Positions 49,617 to 57,711 of a stretch of DNA of 64,000 bases are shown here, piece by piece (position 1 is the first letter of the stretch; each line of letters starts with the position of its first letter). The position numbers were made by a program, and so were the translations under genes. Where the stretch lies: NCBI RefSeq assembly GCF_034366625.1, contig NZ_JAXMIH010000007.1, positions 62,001-126,000 of the forward strand, written 5' to 3'. Origin of the DNA: Prosthecobacter sp. Its GTDB lineage: Bacteria; Verrucomicrobiota; Verrucomicrobiia; Verrucomicrobiales; Verrucomicrobiaceae. The notes beneath the pieces are model-generated. The model did no database searches. It saw nothing but the letters and a program-made list of their open reading frames with translations, and was not told where the DNA came from.

Positions 49617-50768
49617 ATGGAAACCAAACGAATCGGCATCATCATGAACGGCGTCACCGGACGCATGGGCACCAATCAGCACCTCATCCGCTCCATCAAG
49701 GCGATCCGCGATCAAGGCGGCCTTCGCGTGAACGACGATCTCACCTTGATGCCTGATCCTATCCTCACGGGCCGCAATCATGACAAACTCCAAGCTCTTG
49801 CCCAGCGCACGGGCGTCAGTCGTTTCACGACGGATGTCGATGCCGCGCTCGCCAACAAAGACGACACCATTTTCTTTGACGCCTCCGGCACCTTGCAACG
49901 CGCAGGCTTTATCGAAAAGGCGGTGGCCGCTGGCAAAGCCATCTACTGTGAGAAACCCACCGCCGTCGAAACCAGCGAAGCGCTACGCCTTGCCAAGCTT
50001 TGCGAGGACGCGGGCGTGAAGAACGGCTGCGTGCAGGACAAGCTCTGGCTGCCCGGCATTCGCAAGTTCCGCACGCTGCGTGATCAAGGTTTCTTCGGCC
50101 GCATTCTCAGCGTGCGCGGTGAATTCGGCTACTGGGTCTTCACCGGCGAGGATGGCGACCAGCCTGCGCAGCGTCCGTCATGGAACTACCGCAAGGAAGA
50201 CGGCGGTGGCATCATCGTCGATATGCTCTGCCACTGGCGCTATGTGATCGACAATCTGTTTGGCAAGGTGAAGGCCGTGAGCTGCCTCGGCGCCACACAC
50301 CTGCCGAAACGCCTCGACGAGCGCGGCAAACCCTACGCCTGCACCAGCGACGACGCCTGCTACGCCACGTTTGAATGCGAAGGCGATGTCATCTGCCAGT
50401 TCAACAGCTCCTGGACCGTGCGCGTGCGTCGTGATGATCTGCTGACGATGCAGGTCGATGGCACGCACGGCAGCGCCATCGTCGGCCTGCGCAAATGCTG
50501 GGTGCAAAGCATCGGCACCACGCCACGTCCGACGTGGAATCCCGACATCGACCAGCCGATCAATTTCTTCGGCGGCTGGCAGGAAGTCCCCGACGCCACG
50601 ACTTACGACAACGCCTTCAAGATCCAGTGGGAGGAGTTCCTCAAGCACGTCGTGCTCGACACGCCGTTCCCATGGACGCTGCATGAAGGGGCCAAAGGCG
50701 TGCAACTCGCCGAACTCGGCCTGCAAAGCTGGGAACAGCGCAAGTGGCTGCCGGTTGAGGCCTTGTGA
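49617..50768 (+). CDS. Gfo/Idh/MocA family oxidoreductase
   Basis: 383 residues. The cofactor loop is IMNGVTGRMGTNQH, a GxTGxMG variant more like DapB than the usual GxGxxG; the family EKP is in IYCEKPTAVE. DGGGIIVDMLCHWRYVIDNLFG is the catalytic-domain block with a histidine typical of these dehydrogenases. The long first domain insert (RVNDDLTLMPDPILTGRNHDK) is unusual. It likely oxidises the product of the isomerase upstream. Twenty-five bases later, the mla operon begins, but the functions differ and I would not join them. Confidence 0.85.
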   Translation: METKRIGIIMNGVTGRMGTNQHLIRSIKAIRDQGGLRVNDDLTLMPDPILTGRNHDKLQALAQRTGVSRFTTDVDAALANKDDTIFFDASGTLQRAGFIEKAVAAGKAIYCEKPTAVETSEALRLAKLCEDAGVKNGCVQDKLWLPGIRKFRTLRDQGFFGRILSVRGEFGYWVFTGEDGDQPAQRPSWNYRKEDGGGIIVDMLCHWRYVIDNLFGKVKAVSCLGATHLPKRLDERGKPYACTSDDACYATFECEGDVICQFNSSWTVRVRRDDLLTMQVDGTHGSAIVGLRKCWVQSIGTTPRPTWNPDIDQPINFFGGWQEVPDATTYDNAFKIQWEEFLKHVVLDTPFPWTLHEGAKGVQLAELGLQSWEQRKWLPVEAL

Positions 50769-50856
50769 GTGTGATTGAGCACAGCGAGGAATATTGAAGT
50801 GTGCTCGCTGCGGCGTTGCACAATTCCAGCGCGTGGGCGAGGGTGACTGTTATCGC

Positions 50857-51633
50857 ATGTTGCGCATCGTTGGCAGTTACTCACTCTCCATTGTCCATGA
50901 ACTGGGCGATTTTGCCCTTTTCACGGGACGAGCTTTTCGTTCTGCCGTGGGATCCAGACGTCTAGGCAAACGGATCGTCCGCGCGGGTTTTGAGCAAGGT
51001 GTGCGCTGTTTGCCGGTGATTCTGATTGTCGGCATGTTCACCGGCTTGGTGCTTGGCTTGCAGGGTTATTATGTGCTGAATCGCTTTGGATCAGAGAGCT
51101 TGCTCGGAACGCTGGTTTCGCTGAGTCTGGTGCGCGAATTGGGGCCGGTGCTGGCGGCATTGATGCTGGTGGGGCAGGCGGGGTCCGCGCTGGCCGCCGA
51201 ACTGGGCATCCAACGCAACACGGAACAGATCGCGGCGCTGGAGACGATGGGCGTGAGCAGTCATGCGTATTTGGTGACACCACGATTGATCGCAGCGCTG
51301 CTGGTGTATCCGATGCAAACAGCGCTGTTCATCACCGTGGGGTTGTGGGGCGGCAGTCTTTCAGGTTCGCTGCTGCTGGGGTTGGAGCCGGGCGTTTACT
51401 GGTCTTCGGTGGAGCGTGCGATTGAATCTCAGGATGTGCGGGAATGCTTCACCAAGGCTGCCACCTTTGGTCTGCTGACGATCGGACTGTGCGCCTACCA
51501 CGGCTTCAACGCGCACCGTTGCCGCTCGGCCACGGGAGCGCGAGCAGTCAGCGCGTCCACCACGCGTGCGGTGGTGCAGTCGAGCATCATTGTTCTGGCA
51601 GCCGATTACGTCATCACCTCCTTTCTGGTCTGA
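50857..51633 (+). CDS. mlaE: MlaE-type lipid ABC transporter permease
   Basis: 258 residues from the ATG at 50857, with GAGGG about 14-18 bases upstream; a TTG at 50794 would add 21 doubtful residues. About five or six transmembrane segments, with LIVGMFTGLVLGLQGYYVL and SLVRELGPVLAALMLVGQAGSALAAELG as strong MlaE signatures. It is the inner-membrane permease that moves phospholipids between the membranes. Three bases precede the ATPase gene. First gene of the operon mlaE-F-D-C-A; MlaB is not in the operon. Confidence 0.92.
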   Translation: MLRIVGSYSLSIVHELGDFALFTGRAFRSAVGSRRLGKRIVRAGFEQGVRCLPVILIVGMFTGLVLGLQGYYVLNRFGSESLLGTLVSLSLVRELGPVLAALMLVGQAGSALAAELGIQRNTEQIAALETMGVSSHAYLVTPRLIAALLVYPMQTALFITVGLWGGSLSGSLLLGLEPGVYWSSVERAIESQDVRECFTKAATFGLLTIGLCAYHGFNAHRCRSATGARAVSASTTRAVVQSSIIVLAADYVITSFLV

Positions 51634-51635
51634 TC

Positions 51636-52445
51636 ATGAGCGCCGCCACACCTGACCTGCTGCTGCAAATTGATGGCCTGCACAAACGCTTCGACGACAA
51701 CGTCGTGCTCGCTGGTGCGAGCCTCGAAGTGCCGCGTGGGAGCCTGGTCACCGTGCTGGGCCGCAGTGGCACGGGGAAATCCGTGCTGCTGAAGTGTCTG
51801 GCCGATGTGATTCGCCCGGATGAGGGAGTCATCCGTTTCGATGGCAAGCCTCTTGGGGTGGACGATGCCGCCGCTCGTGCCGACTTTCGCCGTCGCTGCA
51901 GTTTTTTGTTTCAAAGCAACGCGTTGTTCGACTCGCTGAGCGCGTTGGAAAATGTGTCGCTGCCGCTGGAGCAGACCACCGACCTGTCTGACAAGGAGAT
52001 CCGTGAGCGCAGCCTGGAAGCGCTGAAACAGCTTGAGCTTGATGCGCATCAGGACCGATATCCCAGCCAGCTTTCCGGTGGCATGCAGAAACGTCTGGCC
52101 CTGGCTCGTGCGATCGTGACGCGGCCTGAACTGGTGCTTTTCGACGAGCCGACGGCAGGACTGGATCCTCTGCGGCGTAATGCGGTCTTTGCCATGATCG
52201 CCAAATATCAGCGTCAATTCCGTTTCACGGCGCTCGTGGTCACGCATGATCTGACGGAGGCGCTGATCGCCAGCGACCGTGTGGCGCTGCTTGACAAGGG
52301 GCGGATGTGCTTTGAAGGCACTCCTGCTGAATTTTCCGCCTCCACCGAGCCGGTGGTGTGCGACTTTCGCGACAGCGCGGCGGCACTTGGCAGTTCTCTT
52401 GCTGCCATTCGTCGCGGCGAGGCCATTCATTCCGAAGACTCATGA
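51636..52445 (+). CDS. mlaF: MlaF-type ABC transporter ATP-binding protein
   Basis: 269 residues. Walker A GRSGTGKS, signature LSGGMQKR, Walker B LVLFDEPTAGLDP and the switch histidine in VVTHD are all present. The RRCSFLFQSNALFDSLSALENV block after Walker A is typical of MlaF. It powers lipid movement by the MlaE permease. Starts two bases after the mlaE stop; its own stop overlaps mlaD by ATGA, so subunits are coupled in translation. Confidence 0.93.
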   Translation: MSAATPDLLLQIDGLHKRFDDNVVLAGASLEVPRGSLVTVLGRSGTGKSVLLKCLADVIRPDEGVIRFDGKPLGVDDAAARADFRRRCSFLFQSNALFDSLSALENVSLPLEQTTDLSDKEIRERSLEALKQLELDAHQDRYPSQLSGGMQKRLALARAIVTRPELVLFDEPTAGLDPLRRNAVFAMIAKYQRQFRFTALVVTHDLTEALIASDRVALLDKGRMCFEGTPAEFSASTEPVVCDFRDSAAALGSSLAAIRRGEAIHSEDS

Positions 52446-52921
52446 AACAATCCAAGCTGGAACTTTTCGTCGGTGCCTTTGTGCTCCTGGGCATTGCCGC
52501 CGTCGCCTACCTCACCGTCAAACTCGGCTCTGGATCGCTGATTGGGGGTGACACCTACATGATTGAGGCGCGCTTCACCAATGCGGGCGGCCTCAACAGC
52601 GGATGCAGCGTGCTGGTGGCCGGTGTGCCCGTCGGGCGCGTCGAAGACATCCGTGTGGATGACACGGACTACACTGCCATGGTCACGATGCGTGTACTCG
52701 TCGGTCTGCGCCTGCCGACGGACACGATGGCATCAATCAAAACCACCGGTCTCATTGGCGACAAGTATGTGGCCCTCGCTCCTGGAGCAGATGAAACTTA
52801 TCTTGAATCAGGCGCACGAATCACCATGACTGAATCTTCGGTCGATCTTGAGTCATTGATTGGCAAGATGGCCTTTGGTAGTGTCGATAAAGCAAAAGAC
52901 GAAAAAGAACCCCTTCCATGA
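52442..52921 (+). CDS. mlaD: MlaD-type lipid-binding MCE protein
   Basis: 159 residues from the ATG at 52442, coupled to mlaF by ATGA. A single N-terminal membrane anchor (ELFVGAFVLLGIAAVAYLTVKL) is followed by one MCE domain (IEARFTNAGGLNSGCSVLVAGVPVGRVEDI, VLVGLRLPTDTMASIKTTGLIGDKYV). It forms a hexameric ring that carries phospholipids. The short tail after the MCE domain is normal for MlaD. Its stop overlaps the mlaC start by ATGA. Confidence 0.92.
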   Translation: MKQSKLELFVGAFVLLGIAAVAYLTVKLGSGSLIGGDTYMIEARFTNAGGLNSGCSVLVAGVPVGRVEDIRVDDTDYTAMVTMRVLVGLRLPTDTMASIKTTGLIGDKYVALAPGADETYLESGARITMTESSVDLESLIGKMAFGSVDKAKDEKEPLP

Positions 52922-53496
52922 CCACGCGCCTGTTCCTCACCCTTCTTCTGGCTGCAACACCACTGGCCGTCTCAGCCCAGGTCGCTGAAGCACAGACACG
53001 CCTCAAATCAGCCGTGAATGAGGTGCTCGCTGTCGCCGACCGCACTGCCAATCGCAACGCTCTGGCGGAGAATGTGCGACCGGTTCTCCTCAAGCACGTG
53101 AGCTTTGAAACCATGACCAAACGTGCGGTCGGGCCCGGCTGGCGGCAGTTCACACCGGCCCAGCAGAAGCAGGCCACGCAGCTTTTCTCGACGCTGATCA
53201 TCCGTACCTACAGCAACAAATTCACTCCGGGCGAGCATCCGGTCATCACTTATCAAACGGCAGTGACTCCTGCGGCTGGTCGTGTCGATGTGCCCACCAG
53301 CATGGTTTACAAAGGCAGTCATTACAGCGTCACCTACCGCATGGAGCAGATAGGAGGCTGGCGCATCAGTGATGTGGTGATCGAAGGGGTCAGTCTGATC
53401 GCCAATTATCGCAGTCAACTTGATGCCCAATTTAAAAAGGGTGGCGCAAACGCCGTGTTAAGCTCTCTTACGCAATCCGTCTCCCGTCCCCAATGA
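52918..53496 (+). CDS. mlaC: MlaC-type periplasmic phospholipid-binding protein
   Basis: 192 residues, with signal peptide MTTRLFLTLLLAATPLAVSA. The toluene-tolerance/Ttg2D block FETMTKRAVGPGWRQFTPAQQKQATQLF and the AGRVDVPTSMVYKGSHYSVTYRMEQIGGWRI strand-turn region mark this family. It shuttles lipids across the periplasm between MlaA and the MlaFED complex. Overlaps mlaD and mlaA by ATGA at both ends. Confidence 0.9.
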   Translation: MTTRLFLTLLLAATPLAVSAQVAEAQTRLKSAVNEVLAVADRTANRNALAENVRPVLLKHVSFETMTKRAVGPGWRQFTPAQQKQATQLFSTLIIRTYSNKFTPGEHPVITYQTAVTPAAGRVDVPTSMVYKGSHYSVTYRMEQIGGWRISDVVIEGVSLIANYRSQLDAQFKKGGANAVLSSLTQSVSRPQ

Positions 53497-54320
53497 AAAC
53501 CAGTTCATTCGTCCTTCGCCTTCTTCTCCTGGCCGTCTCTCCATTCCTGACCGATTGCAGTACGCTGTCGAAAAAGACAGACGCTCAGCAGTCGGTTGCT
53601 GCCGGTTCTGCCACGAAGACCGCCGCCGCTGCTGACAAGCCTGTCAAAGGTGCCGCCGACCAGATCGAAGAGGAGGATGAATACGCTGTTGAAGTCGTCG
53701 ATCCGCTGCAGCCGCTCAACCGAGCCATGTTCTGGTTCAATGACGGTCTCTATACTGTGATCGTACGCCCCATCTCGAAAGGTTATGAGAAAGTGCTCCC
53801 CAAACCTGTGCGCAAGGGCATCGACAACGTCTTCGACAACGTGAAATTTCCCGTGCGCTTTGTGAACTGCGCCCTGCAGGGCAAGTTCAAACGTGCCGGG
53901 CAGGAGACAGGCAAGTTCTTCGTCAACACCATCGGTGGTTTCGGCGGCCTGCTGCGTCAGTCCGACCGCATCCCGGCCCTTGCCGACGTGCCGGCCGAGG
54001 ATTTGGGCCAGACACTCGCCACCTGGGGCATCGGCCACGGCCCTTACATCGTCCTGCCGCTGTTCGGCCCGAGCAGCCTGCGTGAGACCGTGGGACTGGC
54101 CGGTGATTACGCCGCCAATCCGATTAACTGGGGCATCTTCTGGCATGGCGGTCATGATTGGGAGCACGACTGGACCATGGTGCCGCCATCGGCGAACACC
54201 CTGCGTCTGCTGCCCAGCCAGCTCGCCACCTACGACGACGCCACCAAGGACGCCATCGATGCCTACCTGTCCGCGCGCAGCGCTTACATTCAAAATCGCG
54301 CCGAAGCGGCGAGGAAGTAA
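53493..54320 (+). CDS. mlaA: MlaA (VacJ) outer-membrane lipoprotein
   Basis: 275 residues. The signal ends in a lipobox LTDC near residues 18-21, so it is a lipoprotein. PLQPLNRAMFWFNDGLY, VNTIGGFGGLLRQSD, DLGQTLATWGIGHGPYIVLPLFGPSSLRETVG is the full VacJ block. A 40-residue Ala/Lys/Glu-rich tether links lipid anchor and domain. It removes mislocalised phospholipid from the outer leaflet in known systems. Last gene of the operon; a hairpin follows at 54351. Confidence 0.93.
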   Translation: MKTSSFVLRLLLLAVSPFLTDCSTLSKKTDAQQSVAAGSATKTAAAADKPVKGAADQIEEEDEYAVEVVDPLQPLNRAMFWFNDGLYTVIVRPISKGYEKVLPKPVRKGIDNVFDNVKFPVRFVNCALQGKFKRAGQETGKFFVNTIGGFGGLLRQSDRIPALADVPAEDLGQTLATWGIGHGPYIVLPLFGPSSLRETVGLAGDYAANPINWGIFWHGGHDWEHDWTMVPPSANTLRLLPSQLATYDDATKDAIDAYLSARSAYIQNRAEAARK

Positions 54321-54350
54321 CAGCCAGGACATTCTGTTTCACTTGGATAC

Positions 54351-54381
54351 AAACAGCCGGAGCCTGCCGCTTCGGTTGTTT
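54351..54381 (+). terminator. Hairpin after the mla operon, possible terminator
   Basis: Arms AAACAGCCGGAGC (54351-54363) and GCTTCGGTTGTTT (54369-54381) pair with a few G-U wobbles around a 5-base loop, 31 bases after mlaA. Only a short T-rich run follows, so rho-independent function is uncertain; it sits in the gap between convergent mlaA and secretin genes. Confidence 0.4.
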
Positions 54382-54447
54382 GCTTTGAACGCACAGCCAT
54401 CCGCTTGTGTTCTCCTGGCAGGACAAACTTGGCGGTGGTGAAGAGCC

Positions 54448-56802
54448 TCACTCCCGCACCGGCAGCGCACGCGGTATGTCCTCAAGCGCGGGCGAGCCGA
54501 ACTGCATCGACTCGTGAAAGAGGTCGGTGCGGCCGCTCTCGATGCGGTTGGGGCTGTCGAGCGGGTCGCTCGACTTGATGATGTGCGGCTGGATGAAGAT
54601 GAGCAGCTCCTCGCGGATGTTTTCTTTGCTGGTGGTGCCAAACAGGTGCTTCAAGATCGGGATGCGGCGCAGGAAGATGGCGCCGCGCTCGGTGGTGTTG
54701 ACGCGCTCGGTGATCAGGCCGCCGAGGACGACGGTGGCGCCGTTTTTGATCGCCACCTCGGTCACCAGTTCCTGCGTGCCGATGGTGGGCACGGTGTTGC
54801 CGGAGATGGTCTGCGTACCGACGATGTTGTCGTTGATCTGGGCGATTTTGAGCGTGACTTCGTCGTCGGAGTTGATGAGCGGGACGACTTCGAGCTTGAG
54901 CAACACGTCACGGTATTCCACGCTGACGCTGGTGCTGGCGATGCCTGCGGAGAAACCGCCGTTGGAGAGAATTTGAGCGGGCACAGCGATGCGCTGGCCG
55001 GAGGAGATGACGGACTTGGCGGCGTTTTTCGCATACACGCTGGGCGTGGCGAGCACCTTGAAGTTGCGGTTGCCGTCCACGAGTTTGATGTAGTTGCTCA
55101 ACGAGCCGATCTGGCCGTAAAAATTCAACTGGTTGAACGAGAAGTTGGAGAAGTTCGCGGGGAACTGGATGCTGCCGTTGGCGAGTGCGCCGGTGCTGCC
55201 CGTTGAACCGGATGTGGACAAGGTCGCATCATCCACTCTGCGCACGCTGAAATCATCGAGGAGCTTGAGGAAGTCGAAGCCGTAATTGTAGTCTTTGCCC
55301 AGGCTGAGCTGGCCGATGATGGCGGAGATGTAGATCTGCTGCGGCCGCACGTCCATTTCCTGCAGGAGCTGGTCGATGCGGGCGATGTGCTCGGGCGAAC
55401 CGGAGACGACGAGGCTGTTGGACTGCGGATCGGCGATGAGCAGTGTTTTGCCGACAATCATGGATTCCGGTGCGCCGACTTCCTCGGGTGCGTCGAGACC
55501 GGTGCGGTTGCTACCGTTTGAGCCGGTGTTCATGCCGCTGCTGCTGCCGAAGTTGTTATTGGTGCCAAAGGCGGAGTTGCTGCCGCCGGAACTGCTGTTT
55601 CTCGCATCGGTCGAAGGAGAGTTGGAGCTGGACCCAGAACGACGGCTGCTGCTGCTTTTACCGCCACCGTTGGAGGCGCCGCCGTCGCTGGACTGAATGT
55701 CGGTGTCCTTCGCCAGCGCATTGTAGGCCACAGGCAAAAAATCCTGAACATCCAGGTATTTGAGGCGGCGCTTGAGGAAATTGGCACCGTCGTCCTGCTT
55801 GTCGAGTTTTTCGACCAACCCTCTGATGTACGTGATGTCCACCGGGCGTCCGATGACGAGGAGCTCGTTCGTGCGGCGGTAGGGGAAGATTTTGACGCGG
55901 GAGGCGGCGGGATTGGTGGCGGAAGTGTTCGTGCTGCCTGCGGGATTCATGACAGGCACGGGCGGCGAGCCCGGACGCGCGGCAGGATTCGCCACAGCGG
56001 CCACGGGAACTGAAGAGGGGGCGCTTTGAGCCTTTTCCTCTTGCTCAAAGATGCTGCTCACGATCTCGGCGATAAGTTCCACATCGGAGCGCTCCAGCTT
56101 GATCATCTCATTGGCGATCTCGGCGGGTGGCACATCGACGATCTGGGCAATCTCGCAGATGCTGCGGATGGTGGCGCTGTTTTCGGTGATGATGAGGGCC
56201 GAGTCGTTCGAGATCGGTGTCATCGCGCCATAAGCATGCAGTTTGATCACCTGTTGGAAGGCCTTGGATGCCTGATCCGCCGAAATGTGCTGGAGTGGCA
56301 GGACATAATGGCAGATTTCCTCGCTCTCCGGCAGATCGCGCAGGGAGTTGTACACCTTCAAACCGTCGGCGGTGGGGCTTTTGCCGCCGGCATGGTTGAT
56401 CAGCTTGGCGGTGGTGGCATCGACGTTGATGATGGCGTAACCGTTGAGCAGCAGAGTGGCCTCAATGAAGGCGATGGCGTCCTTCTTGGTGAGCATCTGC
56501 GGGGAGACGATGCGGAGCTGTTCCCCCTGCAAGGCGGAGTCGAGGATGAGTTTTTTACCGGTGAGCTGGATGTAGAAGGGGATGATCGCCTGGATCGGGG
56601 CGCTGGGGAAATTGACTTTGATCGTGGCTCCTTCGCCGACGGGCACGTAAATGCCCGCATTGGCCTGCCCTGCCGGAACGGGTACCGTGGGGGCCAGTCC
56701 GGGCTGCTGGGCCTTCGTGGCATGCTTGGCACCCAGAAGAAAAAGCACCAGCAGCACGGCAAAGCGCAGGCGGCTGGGCAGTTGAGAGGGAAAGTGGGGC
56801 AT
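54448..56802 (-). CDS. Type II secretion-type secretin (GspD-like)
   Basis: 784 residues with signal peptide (FAVLLVLFLLGAKHATKA). N-domains: PIQAIIPFYIQLTGKKLILDS (N0-like) from about residue 65, then ring-building N1-N3 repeats such as LLPLQ-type and KIFPYRRTNELLVIGRPVDITYI. The secretin core has LIVSGSPEHIARIDQLLQEMD, VPTIGTQELVTEVAIKNGATVVLGGLI and FGTTSKENIREELLIFIQPHII. A Ser/Asn/Gly-rich insertion (about residues 375-440) interrupts N3, as in many secretins. It builds an outer-membrane channel for protein export or pili. No other gsp or pil gene is next to it. Confidence 0.88.
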   Translation of the reverse strand: MPHFPSQLPSRLRFAVLLVLFLLGAKHATKAQQPGLAPTVPVPAGQANAGIYVPVGEGATIKVNFPSAPIQAIIPFYIQLTGKKLILDSALQGEQLRIVSPQMLTKKDAIAFIEATLLLNGYAIINVDATTAKLINHAGGKSPTADGLKVYNSLRDLPESEEICHYVLPLQHISADQASKAFQQVIKLHAYGAMTPISNDSALIITENSATIRSICEIAQIVDVPPAEIANEMIKLERSDVELIAEIVSSIFEQEEKAQSAPSSVPVAAVANPAARPGSPPVPVMNPAGSTNTSATNPAASRVKIFPYRRTNELLVIGRPVDITYIRGLVEKLDKQDDGANFLKRRLKYLDVQDFLPVAYNALAKDTDIQSSDGGASNGGGKSSSSRRSGSSSNSPSTDARNSSSGGSNSAFGTNNNFGSSSGMNTGSNGSNRTGLDAPEEVGAPESMIVGKTLLIADPQSNSLVVSGSPEHIARIDQLLQEMDVRPQQIYISAIIGQLSLGKDYNYGFDFLKLLDDFSVRRVDDATLSTSGSTGSTGALANGSIQFPANFSNFSFNQLNFYGQIGSLSNYIKLVDGNRNFKVLATPSVYAKNAAKSVISSGQRIAVPAQILSNGGFSAGIASTSVSVEYRDVLLKLEVVPLINSDDEVTLKIAQINDNIVGTQTISGNTVPTIGTQELVTEVAIKNGATVVLGGLITERVNTTERGAIFLRRIPILKHLFGTTSKENIREELLIFIQPHIIKSSDPLDSPNRIESGRTDLFHESMQFGSPALEDIPRALPVRE

Positions 56803-56820
56803 ATTATTGAAATTATATTC

Positions 56821-56848
56821 AGTATAATCAATTCAAGTCTGGCGGCAA
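56821..56848 (-). promoter_or_regulatory. Candidate sigma70-type promoter for the secretin gene
   Basis: On the minus strand a TTGCCG -35-like hexamer (56843-56848) is 16 bases from TATACT (56821-56826), 18 bases before the ATG at 56802. The AT-rich stretch here also holds TTGATT and TATAAT-like strings, so this is one reading among several. Confidence 0.3.
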
Positions 56849-56940
56849 GGATTTAGTTAATACCTATTAAAATTCATCCCGCCTGCCTTTCGCCGCGAGC
56901 AACCTTGCAACCACCTCCCAGCCATGGATCATCCGGCCCC

Positions 56941-57711
56941 ATGATCTCCATCCAGGGTCTCACGAAGCGCTTCGGCGCTCAAACCGCCGTCGATCACCTC
57001 ACGCTGGATGTCCCGCCGGGTATGATCGTGGGTTTGCTGGGACCGAACGGGGCAGGGAAGACCACCACGCTGAAAATGATCACCGGCATGCTTCAGCCGG
57101 ACGAAGGCGCGGCTCTGATCTGTGGCGTGAATGTGGTTACGCACCCCATGGAGGCGAAGCGGCTCCTCGGTTTCGTGCCGGATTCGGGCGCGGTCTATGA
57201 ATCCCTCACCGGACTCGAGTTCCTCCTCATGATCGGTGCTCTCTACGGCATCCACGAAGACGAGGCGCGACCCCGCATCCGCCAGTTCCTCGATTTCTTC
57301 GAGCTGGATGAGCAAACGCTCACCTCCAAGCTCCTCGGTGCTTATTCCAAAGGCATGCGGCGCAAGGTCGTCATCACCGCCGCCCTGCTGCACAATCCCA
57401 AGGTCGTGCTGCTCGACGAACCGCTCGATGGTCTCGATGCGAACGCCGCCGTCGGCTTCAAGGCCCTGCTCGAAACCCTCGCCCGCGAAGGGAAGACGAT
57501 CGTGTACAGCTCCCACGTGCTCGATGTCGTCGAGCGCGTGTGCAATCGCGTCGCCATCATCGCGGAGGGCAAACTGCTCGTGGAAGGCACCCCGCAAGAG
57601 CTTCAGCACCAGCACGGTGCCGACACGCTGGAGCAGCTCTTCACTCGCCTCACAGGCCTCAGCGGACATGAAGCGCGGGCCGAGACCTTTGCCAAAAACA
57701 TGCTGTCATGA
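56941..57711 (+). CDS. ABC transporter ATP-binding protein
   Basis: 256 residues from the ATG at 56941. Walker A GPNGAGKTT, Walker B VVLLDEPLDGLDA and the switch histidine in YSSHVLD are all present. The signature motif is YSKGMRRK instead of LSGGQ. This is an ABC-2 type exporter ATPase (ATPases such as YhaQ or the drug/sodium group), and its stop overlaps the next gene by ATGA. The pair may export a lipid, peptide or metabolite; nothing nearby says which. Confidence 0.9.
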   Translation: MISIQGLTKRFGAQTAVDHLTLDVPPGMIVGLLGPNGAGKTTTLKMITGMLQPDEGAALICGVNVVTHPMEAKRLLGFVPDSGAVYESLTGLEFLLMIGALYGIHEDEARPRIRQFLDFFELDEQTLTSKLLGAYSKGMRRKVVITAALLHNPKVVLLDEPLDGLDANAAVGFKALLETLAREGKTIVYSSHVLDVVERVCNRVAIIAEGKLLVEGTPQELQHQHGADTLEQLFTRLTGLSGHEARAETFAKNMLS

